Assembly (NCBI RefSeq): GCF_019430885.1
Contig: NZ_JAHYBZ010000007.1
Span: 248,001 to 312,000, forward strand
Direction of reading: 5' to 3'
Origin: Roseomonas alba
GTDB lineage: Bacteria; Pseudomonadota; Alphaproteobacteria; Acetobacterales; Acetobacteraceae
Length of the DNA: 64,000 nucleotides
Shown here: positions 14,205 to 22,184 of the stretch, piece by piece
How the letters are laid out: every line of letters starts with the position of its first letter
Numbering within the stretch: the stretch's first letter is position 1
Position numbers and translations under genes: made by a program
Notes under the pieces: model-generated
What the model saw: only the letters and a program-made list of their open reading frames with translations
What the model was told of the DNA's origin: nothing
Database searches by the model: none

Positions 14205-16513
14205 ATTGGGTCGGGCGCCGCCTGCGCCGCTTCGAGGATCCCGCGCTGCTGCGGGGCGAGGGCCGCTTCACCGCCGATGTCGCCGTCGGTGCGCGCGCCG
14301 TGCGCTTCCTGCGCAGTCCCGTTGCGAATGGACGCATCACCGCTCTGCGGCCGCCCGAGGACATGCCGCCCGGCTCACTGTTCGTCAGCGCGGCCGAACT
14401 CGGCGCGATCGGGACGATACGGCCGATGCTGTACCGCTTCGCCTATCGCGCCGTGGAGCAGCCGATCCTGCCGGCCGATCGCGTGCATTTCGTCGGCCAG
14501 GCCGTGGCGGCGATCGTCGCGCCGAGCGCCGCGATGGCCGAAGACCTGCTTGAGGCGGTGACGTTCGATATCGGGTCCGAGACTGCGCTGGTCGCCATGG
14601 ACGACGCGCTGCACCCCGGTGCGCCGGCCGTGCATGCTGTGGCGCCGGGCAATGTCGCGGTCGAAGGCGTGATGGAATCGCCGGAAGCCGCGGCCGCCTT
14701 CGCCTCCGCGCCGCATGTGGTCGAGATCGCGCTGCGGTCGCGCCGGCAGAATGCCTCGCCGATGGAAGGGCGCGGCGGCTGCGCCCAATACGACCGCGCG
14801 ACGGGGCGCGTACGGCTGACGGCCTCGGTGCAGATGCCGCACATGCTGCGCACCGGCATCGCCGAATTGCTGTCCATGCCGGAAGCCGACCTTCAGGTCA
14901 TCGCGCCGGATGTCGGTGGCGGCTTCGGGCAGAAGATGGCGCTGTTCCCGGAATACGCGGTGCTGGTCTGGCTGGCGCGGCGATATCGCGGCGACTTTGC
15001 CTGGATCGAGGACCGCAACGAGAACCTCATCGCCTCAGCCCATTCGCGCGATCAGGAGCACAGGCTGCGCGGCGCCTTCGCGGCGGATGGCACGCTGCTC
15101 GCGCTGGAAGCCGACATCCTGGCGAATGTCGGGGCCTTCTCCGCCTATCCGACGACCTGCGGGGTCGAGCCGCTGATGGCCTTCGCGGAGTATCCCGGGC
15201 CCTACAAGGTGCCGGCCTATGCCGCACGGGCGCGCGGCGTGCTGACGCATACCTGCCCGATGGCGCCCTATCGCGGCGTGTCGCGGCCGGTCATCACCTT
15301 CGGGCTGGAACGGCTGATGGATGTCGCGGCGAAGCGGATCGGGATCGACCCCGTCGCGATCCGCCGGATGAACCTGGTGGACAGCTTTCCGCATCGCAGC
15401 GCGACCGGCCTGACGCTGGACGAGGCGAGCTACATCGAGACGCTGGACGATGCTGCGCAGCACCTCGACATCCCCGCCTTCCGCGAGCGGCAGAAGGCGG
15501 CGCGGGCGCAGGGCCGCTATCTCGGCCTCGGCCTGTCGGTGTTCAACGAACGCACTGGCTACGGCACGCCCGCCTTCGCCGCGCGCGGCATGGGCGTGGT
15601 GCCGGGATATGAGGTGGTGGACATCGCCATGACGCCGAATGGCGAGGTGGAGCTGCGCATCGGCGCCTCGCCGCATGGGCAGGGGCTGCGCACGGCGCTG
15701 GCGCAGCTCGTCGCCGACCGGCTCGGCATCGCGCCCGAGAGCGTGCGCGTCATCCATGGCGACACTGATCGCACGCCCTATGGCTGGGGCAGCTTCGCCA
15801 GCCGCGCGATGGTCATCAGCGGCGGCGCCTCCCAGGAAGCGGCCGACAAGCTGGCCGCCAGGCTGCGTGCCGCCGCGGCGAAAATCCTGCAATCGAGCGC
15901 AGACGACATCACCCTGCGCGATGGCGAGGCCGTGGCGGGCAATGGTTCCTCCATCGCCCTTGCCGCGCTGGCGAAGCAGGTACATCAGCGCAGCGACCTG
16001 TTCGACGGCTTCAACCTGGCCGAAAGCGCGCATTACGACCCGCCCGGCACCTTCTCGAACGCCTGCCATGCGGCCATCGTCGAAGTCGATCCGGAAACCG
16101 GCCATGTCCGCATCGAGCGCTACCTGGTGGTCGAGGATGCAGGGCGCATCATCAATCCGCTGATCGCCGACGGCCAGGTGCGTGGCGGCGTCGCGCAAGG
16201 CATCGCCAATGCGCTGTTCGAGGAAATCGTCATTGCCGAGGACGGCAACATCCTGACCGGCACCCTCGCCGACTACACCCTGCCGAGCGCGATGGAGATC
16301 CCCGAGATCGAGATCCACCACCGCGAGACGATCAGCCCCTTCACCCTGACCGGCGCCAAGGGCCTTGGCGAGGGCGGGTCCATCGGCGCGCCTGCCGCGA
16401 TCGCGAATGCAATCAGCGATGCGTTGTCGCCCTTCGGCGTCGAGCTGTTCGAGATTCCGGCGACGCCGCCACGCATCCGCGCCGCGATCCGCGCGGCGGA
16501 GGCCCGCGCATGA
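14201..16513 (+). CDS. Molybdopterin-binding large subunit of xanthine oxidase-family hydroxylase
   Basis: The product is 770 residues. It has the N-terminal a/b hammerhead domain (FEDPALLRGEGRFTADV) and two molybdopterin-binding domains with DVGGGFGQKM at about 243-252. The putative catalytic Glu724 is in KGLGEGGSIGAP. At 355-362 it reads APYRGVSR; form I CO dehydrogenase has AYxCSFR and form II has AYRGAGR, so this enzyme is probably not a true CO dehydrogenase. It likely hydroxylates an N-heterocycle, aldehyde or aromatic acid; the substrate is unknown. It is translationally coupled on both sides (ATGA overlaps). Confidence 0.9.
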   Translation: MNWVGRRLRRFEDPALLRGEGRFTADVAVGARAVRFLRSPVANGRITALRPPEDMPPGSLFVSAAELGAIGTIRPMLYRFAYRAVEQPILPADRVHFVGQAVAAIVAPSAAMAEDLLEAVTFDIGSETALVAMDDALHPGAPAVHAVAPGNVAVEGVMESPEAAAAFASAPHVVEIALRSRRQNASPMEGRGGCAQYDRATGRVRLTASVQMPHMLRTGIAELLSMPEADLQVIAPDVGGGFGQKMALFPEYAVLVWLARRYRGDFAWIEDRNENLIASAHSRDQEHRLRGAFAADGTLLALEADILANVGAFSAYPTTCGVEPLMAFAEYPGPYKVPAYAARARGVLTHTCPMAPYRGVSRPVITFGLERLMDVAAKRIGIDPVAIRRMNLVDSFPHRSATGLTLDEASYIETLDDAAQHLDIPAFRERQKAARAQGRYLGLGLSVFNERTGYGTPAFAARGMGVVPGYEVVDIAMTPNGEVELRIGASPHGQGLRTALAQLVADRLGIAPESVRVIHGDTDRTPYGWGSFASRAMVISGGASQEAADKLAARLRAAAAKILQSSADDITLRDGEAVAGNGSSIALAALAKQVHQRSDLFDGFNLAESAHYDPPGTFSNACHAAIVEVDPETGHVRIERYLVVEDAGRIINPLIADGQVRGGVAQGIANALFEEIVIAEDGNILTGTLADYTLPSAMEIPEIEIHHRETISPFTLTGAKGLGEGGSIGAPAAIANAISDALSPFGVELFEIPATPPRIRAAIRAAEARA

Positions 16514-16995
16514 GCCGCCACGTCGTCACCTTCACCGTGAACGGCGTCGCGCAGCGCGTCGAGGTCGAGGCCCGCAGCACCCTGGCCGACACGCTGCGCG
16601 AGTCCTGCGGCCTGACCGGCACGCATCTCGGCTGCGAGCACGGCGTCTGCGGCGCCTGCACCGTGCTGGTGAACGACATCCCCACCCGCGCCTGCCTGAT
16701 GTTCGCCGTGCAGGCGGACGGCGCGGCGATACGCACCGTGGAAGGCCTCGCCGCGCCCGACGGGACACTGAACGCGCTGCAACAGGCCTTCCAGGACCAT
16801 CACGGGCTGCAATGCGGCTTCTGCACGCCCGGCTTCCTGATGCTGAGCACCTGGCTGCTGGAACGCGACGAAGTCCTCAGCGAGGCGACGCTGCGCGAGG
16901 CGCTGGCGTCGAACATCTGTCGCTGCACGGGATATCAGGGGATCGTGGAGGCGGTGCGCAGCGCGGCAAGGAAAGCCGGGCGCTGGGCGGAATAA
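16510..16995 (+). CDS. 2Fe-2S small subunit of molybdenum hydroxylase
   Basis: The product is 161 residues, homologous to CoxS. The plant-type 2Fe-2S cluster uses C42, C47, C50 and C62 (LGCEHGVCGACTVLV and TRACLMF). The second cluster uses C102, C105, C137 and C139 (CGFCTPG and NICRCTGY). It completes the three-subunit enzyme by carrying electrons from molybdenum to FAD. It begins within the stop codon of the large subunit. It is the last gene before a strong inverted repeat. Molybdopterin synthase genes moaD and moaE occur later in the window. Confidence 0.92.
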   Translation: MSRHVVTFTVNGVAQRVEVEARSTLADTLRESCGLTGTHLGCEHGVCGACTVLVNDIPTRACLMFAVQADGAAIRTVEGLAAPDGTLNALQQAFQDHHGLQCGFCTPGFLMLSTWLLERDEVLSEATLREALASNICRCTGYQGIVEAVRSAARKAGRWAE

Positions 16996-16996
16996 G

Positions 16997-17177
16997 GTCG
17001 GGGGGAGATGAACTCCCCCCGAACCCCCCTCCTTTTTTTGACCGTTGCACTGATGTGCCGGTGAGGGGGGTGCGCACAATTGCGCCGGCCGAAGCCAATG
17101 GGTGCGGCCGGCGCGCAAGCGCGCCAGCGCTCCAGTCAGAAAAAGGAGGGGGTCCGGGGGAGTTCGCTCCCCCGGCC
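16997..17177. repeat. Family C inverted repeat and likely bidirectional terminator
   Basis: The left arm (16997-17042) reads G-rich, C-rich, then CCTCCTTTTTTTGAC; the right arm (17135-17177) starts GTCAGAAAAAGGAGG and ends with CCGGGGGAG, TTCG, CTCCCCCGG. The two arms are imperfect reverse complements over about 43 bp, and each arm also holds its own hairpin. The 92-bp core between them has no similarity I can identify. It lies between the convergent small-subunit gene and rhlE. Its plan is like family A but the sequence is different. Confidence 0.75.
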
Positions 17178-17182
17178 TTTCT

Positions 17183-18586
17183 TCACCGTCCGCGGCGCAG
17201 GAACGCCGGCACCGGCGTCCCGTCCCGGAAATCGCCTTCCCGCCAGGACCGGTCCCGCCGGGACTCATCCCCGCCCGACCGCCGCCGGGCCTGCTCGCCC
17301 GCATTCGCGGCAGGCTTCGCGGCAGGGCTGCCGCTCTTCCCACCATGCCCAGCCGGGCGGTGCTGCGACTGCCGCGCCGGCTTGTGCGCACCACGCGGCG
17401 GCTGGGCCGCACGCGGCGGGCGCGGCGCCTCACGCGGCGCGGCCATGTCCTCGGCCGTCGTCTCGCGCTTCTCGCTCGGGATCTGCATGCGGATCAGCTT
17501 CTCGATCGCGCGTAGCTTGTCGCGGTCCTCATGCGAGCACAGCGCGATCGCCTCGCCCGAAGCGCCGGCGCGCGCGGTGCGGCCGATGCGGTGGACATAG
17601 GTCTCGGGTACCTCAGGCAGGTCGAATTGGATGACGTGGGTCACGCCGTCCACGTCGATGCCGCGAGCGGCGATGTCGGTCGCCACCAGCACGGGCGCGG
17701 AGCCGTCACGGAAGGCGGCGAGCGCGCGTTCGCGCGCCCCCTGGGCCTTGTTGCCGTGGATGGCGTTCGCCTTGATGCCGTCCTGGTCGAGCTGCTTCAC
17801 GATGCGGTCGGCACCGTGCTTGGTGCGGCTGAAGACCAGGGTGCGGCCGATGCCCTCGGCCTTGAGGATCTCGGCCAGGGCGCGGCGCTTGCCGGCGGCC
17901 GCCAGGTGGATGACGCGCTGGGCGACCTTTTCCGCCGTGGTCGCCACGGGGGCGACGGCGACGCGGGCCGGGTCGGTCAGCATCTCGGCGGCGAGCCTGT
18001 TGATCTCGCCCGGCATGGTGGCGCTGAAGAACAGCGTCTGGCGCTTGGCCGGAATGGCCTTCAGCAGGCGGCGGATGGCCGGCAGGAAGCCCTTGTCGAG
18101 CATCTGGTCGGCTTCATCCAGCACCAGCGTCGAGACATGGTCGAGCCGCCCGGCGCCCTGGTCGAGCAGGTCCTGCAACCGGCCCGGCGTCGCGACAAGG
18201 ATGTCCACGCCGCGCGCCAGGGCGCTGCGCTGCGGACCGAAGCCGACGCCACCGAAGATGACGGCGACGGACAGGCCGAGATGACGGCCATAGGCCTTCA
18301 CGCTGTCGGCGATCTGCGAGGCGAGCTCACGCGTCGGGGAGAGAACCAGCACGCGGCAGCCGCCGCGCGGCGGCCGGCCGGGCGTCGCGGCCAGGCGGTG
18401 CAGGATGGGCAGGCTGAAGGCAGCGGTCTTGCCGGTGCCGGTCTGGGCGATGCCGAGAAGGTCGCGCCCTTCCAACACGATCGGAATGGACTGGGCCTGG
18501 ATGGGGGTGGGGGCGGTATAGCCTTCCTCGGCAAGGGCCTGGAGGATGCGAGTGTCGAGGCTGAGGGCCTCGAAGGTATCGGTCAC
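17183..18586 (-). CDS. rhlE: DEAD-box ATP-dependent RNA helicase (RhlE-like)
   Basis: The product is 467 residues and has all helicase motifs. The Q motif is TPIQAQSIPIV, motif I is AQTGTGKTAAF, motif II is DEAD (VLDEADQMLDKGF) and motif III is SAT. Motif VI is HRIGRTARAG. The core ends near residue 365. The tail is rich in Pro, Arg, Ala and Gly, as in RhlE, which remodels ribosome assembly intermediates and helps mRNA decay. The start is the ATG at 18586. The gene is monocistronic, between family C and the CoA-transferase gene. The 237-bp upstream gap shows no clear site. Confidence 0.92.
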   Translation of the reverse strand: MTDTFEALSLDTRILQALAEEGYTAPTPIQAQSIPIVLEGRDLLGIAQTGTGKTAAFSLPILHRLAATPGRPPRGGCRVLVLSPTRELASQIADSVKAYGRHLGLSVAVIFGGVGFGPQRSALARGVDILVATPGRLQDLLDQGAGRLDHVSTLVLDEADQMLDKGFLPAIRRLLKAIPAKRQTLFFSATMPGEINRLAAEMLTDPARVAVAPVATTAEKVAQRVIHLAAAGKRRALAEILKAEGIGRTLVFSRTKHGADRIVKQLDQDGIKANAIHGNKAQGARERALAAFRDGSAPVLVATDIAARGIDVDGVTHVIQFDLPEVPETYVHRIGRTARAGASGEAIALCSHEDRDKLRAIEKLIRMQIPSEKRETTAEDMAAPREAPRPPRAAQPPRGAHKPARQSQHRPAGHGGKSGSPAAKPAANAGEQARRRSGGDESRRDRSWREGDFRDGTPVPAFLRRGR

Positions 18587-18823
18587 TGATCAATCCTGTC
18601 ACGCGCGCACGGCTTTCGCGCCGCGCACGTCGCTGCGGTGAGAAAGCCCCGCGGGATTGGGACTGTCCGGTGGGTGGCGCGCCTGTTTCCCGACCCGGGC
18701 CCACACCGCAACGCGGGGACCGATCACGCGGCCGGGCGGCGCGTGGCGCACGGCATCACCGCGCGGTGAGCGGAGTATGGCCCTTCGCGGGTGCAAAAAC
18801 AAGCCGCAGGGCCAGGGCGCCGT

Positions 18824-20014
18824 TCAGCCGGTCCTGCCGAAGGCGCCCGCCGCGCGCAGGGCCCCCATTGCCGCTTCATCGTAGCCGAGCATCGTCGCCA
18901 CATCCGTCGTATCGGCGCCCAAGGGCGGCGCCGGCCGGTCCGGCTGCTCCTCATAGCCCGGGTACAGCACCGGCTGGCGCGCCGCGCGCGCGAGGCCGGT
19001 TCCGTTCGGTTCGAAGAAGTTCACATCCTGCAGATGCGGGTCGCGCAACAGGTCCTCGAGCCGGTTCACCGGCGCGTGCGGGATGTCGAGCGATTGGAGG
19101 GCGCGCAGCCACTCGGCCGTGGTGAAGCGCGTCATCTCCTCGGCGAGCACGGTGTAGAGCTCGGCGATATGGGCGCTGCGCTCGCCCGGATCACCGAACC
19201 AGGGCGCGTCCAGCACGTCACGGCGGCCGGTGAATTCGAGAAGGCGGCGCCATTGCTGCTCGGTATAGGGCAGCGCCGCGATCCAGCCGTCGCGCGTGCG
19301 GTAGGGCCGGCGATCGGCGGCGAACATGCGATGATAGCCAGCGGATTCAGGCGGCCCGCCGAAGGCGGCGGCGGCCAGGTGCTCGTTCAACACGAAGGCG
19401 GCGACGGATTCGAACATGGCGGCCTCGACCTCAATCGGGCCGGTGCGACCGCGCGCGCGGGAAGCGATGGCCGCCAGCAGCCCGTAGGTCGCCGTCAGCG
19501 CCGCCACCTTGTCGGCCATCACGCCCGGGACATAGGCGGGATCGGCCCCGCGATAGGACGGCAGCGCGGCGATGCCGCCGGCGGCCTGGATCACGTCGTC
19601 GAAGGCCGGGCGGCCGGCATAGCGCCCGCCGCTGCCGAAGCCGAGCGCGGCACAATAGATGATGTCCGGATTGATCGCCGCGACCTTGGCGAAGCCGTAG
19701 CCGAGCCGGTCGATCGCCTGGGGACGCATGTTGTGCAGGAAGACTTCCGACCAGCCGATCAGGCGGTCGAAGACCTCCCTGCCCGCTTCGGTCTTCAGGT
19801 CCAGGACGATGCTGCGCTTGTTGCGGTTGTTGCAGACGAACATGGCACTGTCGCCCTGGGGGCCGCGCGGCTGGATGGCGCGGGCCAGGTCGCCTTCCGG
19901 CCCTTCGACCTTGATGACCTCGGCGCCGAGGTCGCCCAGCACCTGCCCGATCAGCGGGCCGTAGATGACGGTGGTCAGGTCAAGGACACGCAGCCCCGAC
20001 AGCACAGGCAGCAT
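18824..20014 (-). CDS. CaiB/BaiF family CoA-transferase
   Basis: The product is 396 residues of a family III CoA-transferase. The start ATG at 20014 begins MLPVLSGLRVLDLTTVIYGP, the usual family opening. The segment NRNKRSIVLDLKT and the DVIQAAGG region are family hallmarks, and PVNRLEDLLRDPHL is the C-terminal domain motif. Such enzymes move CoA between carboxylic acids via an aspartyl-CoA intermediate; the catalytic Asp is expected near the FDDVIQ segment, and the substrate is unknown. A 55-codon gene with a strong ribosome-binding site lies directly upstream and is probably cotranscribed. Confidence 0.9.
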   Translation of the reverse strand: MLPVLSGLRVLDLTTVIYGPLIGQVLGDLGAEVIKVEGPEGDLARAIQPRGPQGDSAMFVCNNRNKRSIVLDLKTEAGREVFDRLIGWSEVFLHNMRPQAIDRLGYGFAKVAAINPDIIYCAALGFGSGGRYAGRPAFDDVIQAAGGIAALPSYRGADPAYVPGVMADKVAALTATYGLLAAIASRARGRTGPIEVEAAMFESVAAFVLNEHLAAAAFGGPPESAGYHRMFAADRRPYRTRDGWIAALPYTEQQWRRLLEFTGRRDVLDAPWFGDPGERSAHIAELYTVLAEEMTRFTTAEWLRALQSLDIPHAPVNRLEDLLRDPHLQDVNFFEPNGTGLARAARQPVLYPGYEEQPDRPAPPLGADTTDVATMLGYDEAAMGALRAAGAFGRTG

Positions 20015-20021
20015 GATGTGG

Positions 20022-20189
20022 TTACTCCGGCTTGATTCCCGCATCGGCGACCATCTGGCGCCGGCGCGGCAGTTCGTGGTGCAGGCAGCCGGTGAAAGTC
20101 CCGGGCCCGCGGAGGAGGAGAGGCCCGCCGGCATCGGCCACGCGGTCGGGGAGCGCGACGGCACGCGGGGAATGACGGACGATACGCAT
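20022..20189 (-). CDS. Small conserved-looking protein, 55 residues, upstream of CoA-transferase
   Basis: This reading frame starts at the ATG at 20189 and ends in TAA at 20022. AGGGAGG lies 7 bases before the ATG, one of the best ribosome-binding sites in the window. The protein begins MRIVRHSPRAVALPDRVAD and contains LLLRGPGTFTGCLHHELPRR; about 82 per cent of codons end in G or C, as in true genes here. The stop lies 7 bases before the ATG of the CoA-transferase, so they are likely in one mRNA. I recognise no family. It may be a subunit, a leader peptide or an enzyme fragment. Confidence 0.55.
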   Translation of the reverse strand: MRIVRHSPRAVALPDRVADAGGPLLLRGPGTFTGCLHHELPRRRQMVADAGIKPE

Positions 20190-20352
20190 GGTGATGCCTC
20201 CCTGACCCGAGGCTAGGCCGGGCTGGCACCGCCCGTGAAGATAGCTTCCGCGGCCAGGATGGGCGTCGCAGGTCGCGAGGATGCGGAGGCAAGGGCGAGA
20301 TGTGCGTCTCGGCGTCCTGTCTGGCGCGAGCGGCGCCCCCCTCCGACTGCTC

Positions 20353-20814
20353 CTACAGCGCGCGCGTCAGAAACCGGTTCTCGCCGCTCGCCGCATAATC
20401 CCCGAACGGCCCGCACGGCGCGAACCCGTTCGCGAGGTACAGCGCGACCGCCGGCTGGAAATAGGCGCTCGTGCCGGTCTCCAGGCTGACCCGTGTCATG
20501 CCGGCGGCGCGGGCCTCGTCCATGATGTGGCGCAGCATCATGCCGCCGATGCCGCGGCGGCGCGCGGCCTCGGCCGTGTGCATCGACTTCACCTCGCCAT
20601 GGTCATCCGCCATGCGCTTCAGCGCGCCGACGCCGAGCAGCGTCTCCCCGTCCCAGGCGCTGAAGAACCGGATCTCCGGCACGCGCAGCCCCGACAGGTC
20701 GAGCGCGAAGGCGAAGCCTTCCGCCGTCGCTGCGCGCGCCTTCGTCAGATGCGTCGTCAGCAGCGCCTGCACGCGGGCATCGTCGAGGCCGCCCTCGGTG
20801 ATCGTCACGCTCAC
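20353..20814 (-). CDS. GNAT family N-acetyltransferase
   Basis: The product is 153 residues. Residues 30-140 have the GNAT fold with the acetyl-CoA-binding motif AARRRGIGGMMLRHIMDEAR at about 83-102 (R-R-G-I-G loop) and the beta-bulge strand RVSLETGTSAYFQPAVALY. It resembles the YafP/ElaA-type small acetyltransferases. The substrate is unknown. It starts at the GTG at 20814, which overlaps the TGA stop of the upstream small gene (GTGA), so the two are coupled. Confidence 0.88.
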   Translation of the reverse strand: MSVTITEGGLDDARVQALLTTHLTKARAATAEGFAFALDLSGLRVPEIRFFSAWDGETLLGVGALKRMADDHGEVKSMHTAEAARRRGIGGMMLRHIMDEARAAGMTRVSLETGTSAYFQPAVALYLANGFAPCGPFGDYAASGENRFLTRAL

Positions 20815-21032
20815 AGGTAGCGGCCCCGTTCCATGATCTCGAGCGTGTACTCGCGATAGGTCATGCCGAGTTCCTCAGCCCGTGCCAGGCGGCGCAGCGC
20901 CACTTCCCGCGGCGGCGTCTTCCAGGCGCGCTTGCGCGCCCGACGCCAATTCCAGGCATTCCAGCCGAGTGCGGAGACATCGTCATCGAGCGGCGGCCCA
21001 CCGTTGTGGCCGAGCGAAGGCGGCGTGGTCAT
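20811..21032 (-). CDS. Conserved small alphaproteobacterial protein (LGHNGGPPL motif)
   Basis: The product is 73 residues from the ATG at 21032. It contains SLGHNGGPPLDDD near the start, then an NWRRARKRAWKTPPREVALRR helix and a closing AEELGMTYREYTLEIMERGRYL. This pattern, especially GHNGGPPL and TYREYTLEILERGRYL, recurs in many alphaproteobacterial small proteins, often annotated as hypothetical. The function is unknown; the helical basic middle could contact nucleic acid. It overlaps the GNAT start and is divergent from the XRE-cupin gene. Confidence 0.75.
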   Translation of the reverse strand: MTTPPSLGHNGGPPLDDDVSALGWNAWNWRRARKRAWKTPPREVALRRLARAEELGMTYREYTLEIMERGRYL

Positions 21033-21060
21033 GCACACGATTATCCACTATCGTGCCACC

Positions 21061-21657
21061 ATGTCCACTATCCTGGATGCGCCCGAGGCCCCCGGAATCG
21101 ATGCGCTGATCGCCGCCCGGCTGCGCCGCGAGCGCGAGGCCCGCGGTTGGTCCATCGCCGATCTCGCCGCTGCCTCCGGCGTGTCGCGCGCCATGATCAG
21201 CAAGGTGGAGCGGGCCGAGGCCAGCCCGACCGCATCACTACTCGGGCGGCTGTCGGGGGCGCTTCATCTCACCGTCTCGACACTGCTCGCGCGGGCCGAG
21301 GCCGATGCCGGCCCCGCGCGCATCGCCCGGGCCGCGGCGCAGCCACTCTGGACTGACCCTGCCACGGGGTATCGCCGCCGCGCCGTCTCGCCGCCCGGTG
21401 CCGAACCTGAACTCGTCGAGGTCGAACTGCCGCCCGGCGCGCGCGTCGCCTACACGGCCGGATCCTTCGCCTTCCTGCGCGGCCAGGTGGTGTGGGTGCT
21501 GGCCGGGCGCCTCACGGTCGAGGAAGGGACCGAGGAGGCGCTGCTCGGTCCCGGCGACAGCCTCGCCTTCGACCTGGCCGCGCCGAAGGGGCATGCCTTC
21601 CGCAATCCCTCCGCCGTGCGGCCCTGCCGATACCTGGTGGCGCTGCACCGGCGCTGA
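21061..21657 (+). CDS. XRE family regulator with cupin domain
   Basis: The product is 198 residues from the ATG at 21061. Residues 12-70 carry an HTH_3 (lambda-repressor-like) domain, including WSIADLAAASGVSRAMISKVERAEASPTASLL. Residues 120-195 form a cupin (VEVELPPGARVAYTAG, FLRGQVVWVLAGRLTVEEG and GDSLAFDLAAPKGHAF). XRE-cupin proteins sense small molecules and often control amino acid or polyamine genes. The gene's target is unknown. Its TGA abuts the MarR stop on the other strand, with both stops inside TGATCA. A 9-bp repeat, TCCACTATC, occurs at 21044-21052 and at 21064-21072, over the start codon. Confidence 0.88.
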   Translation: MSTILDAPEAPGIDALIAARLRREREARGWSIADLAAASGVSRAMISKVERAEASPTASLLGRLSGALHLTVSTLLARAEADAGPARIARAAAQPLWTDPATGYRRRAVSPPGAEPELVEVELPPGARVAYTAGSFAFLRGQVVWVLAGRLTVEEGTEEALLGPGDSLAFDLAAPKGHAFRNPSAVRPCRYLVALHRR

Positions 21658-22113
21658 TCAGCCGGCTTCCTGCTCCAGCGCCGTGACCCAATGTTCCAGG
21701 GCCCGGCGCAGCTTCGCCGCCCTCTTCTCGCCGATGCGCTCGGCCACGCGTGTCTCGGCCTCCGCGCTCAGGGCCAGCAGCGTGTCGAGCGCCGCTTCGC
21801 CGCGCGCAGTCAGGCGCACGATCCGCGCCCGGCCGTCCGAGGGATCGGGCAGGCTACGCAGCAGCCCGGCCTCCTGCAGGCCTTCCACCAGATAGGCCAT
21901 GGACTGCTTCGTCATGCCCGCCCGTTCGGCGAGCACTGTCAGCCGCGATCCACCCGGCGCGATGTGGCGGAATACCGCGGAATGGGCGGGGCGGATCTCC
22001 GGGAAGCCGCGCACGGCGAGCGCGCCATAGACCTCCCTCTGCATCGCCTCATAAGGCAGGCGCAACAAGGCGCCGAGGGTGCGCCGGTGTTCGGTGACGG
22101 GCTTGGTGTCCAT
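21658..22113 (-). CDS. MarR family regulator
   Basis: The product is 151 residues from the ATG at 22113. The winged helix-turn-helix is at about 55-105: LTVLAERAGMTKQSMAYLVEGLQEAGLLRSLPDPSDGRARIVRLT, read in parts, with MTKQSMAYLVEGL as recognition helix and the DGRARIV wing. The N- and C-terminal helices serve dimerisation. MarR proteins respond to aromatic ligands or oxidants; none is predicted here. It is divergent from the SnoaL-like gene, and two palindromes lie in the 71-bp space between them, so it most likely represses both genes. Confidence 0.9.
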   Translation of the reverse strand: MDTKPVTEHRRTLGALLRLPYEAMQREVYGALAVRGFPEIRPAHSAVFRHIAPGGSRLTVLAERAGMTKQSMAYLVEGLQEAGLLRSLPDPSDGRARIVRLTARGEAALDTLLALSAEAETRVAERIGEKRAAKLRRALEHWVTALEQEAG

Positions 22114-22122
22114 GCACCATCT

Positions 22123-22171
22123 TGACGCATAGTCAGAGAGACTGTCTATATATCGTCAGTTTCTCTGACGA
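22123..22171 (+). promoter_or_regulatory. Sigma-70-type promoter overlapped by two MarR-type operators
   Basis: TTGACG (22123-22128) and TATATA (22147-22152) are separated by 18 bp. Operator 1 (22129-22149) reads ATAGTCAG, AGAGA, CTGTCTAT with one mismatch in symmetry. Operator 2 (22153-22171) reads TCGTCAG, TTTCT, CTGACGA with perfect symmetry. Both have a 5-bp spacer between CAG and CTG. Their centres (22139 and 22162) are 23 bp apart, about two helical turns, and cover the space between the -35 and -10 boxes and the likely transcription start. Confidence 0.75.
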
Positions 22172-22184
22172 AAAGGCTCCGTCG

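Noticed and set aside
13350-16995. Carbon monoxide dehydrogenase (coxMLS)
   Set aside because: Subunit order fits, but the large-subunit loop is PYRGVSR and not AYxCSFR or AYRGAGR, and no coxD, coxE or coxF-type accessory genes lie nearby.
18587-18823. Cold-shock-type leader upstream of rhlE
   Set aside because: DEAD-box genes often have long structured leaders, but I could not find a convincing conserved motif or hairpin here.
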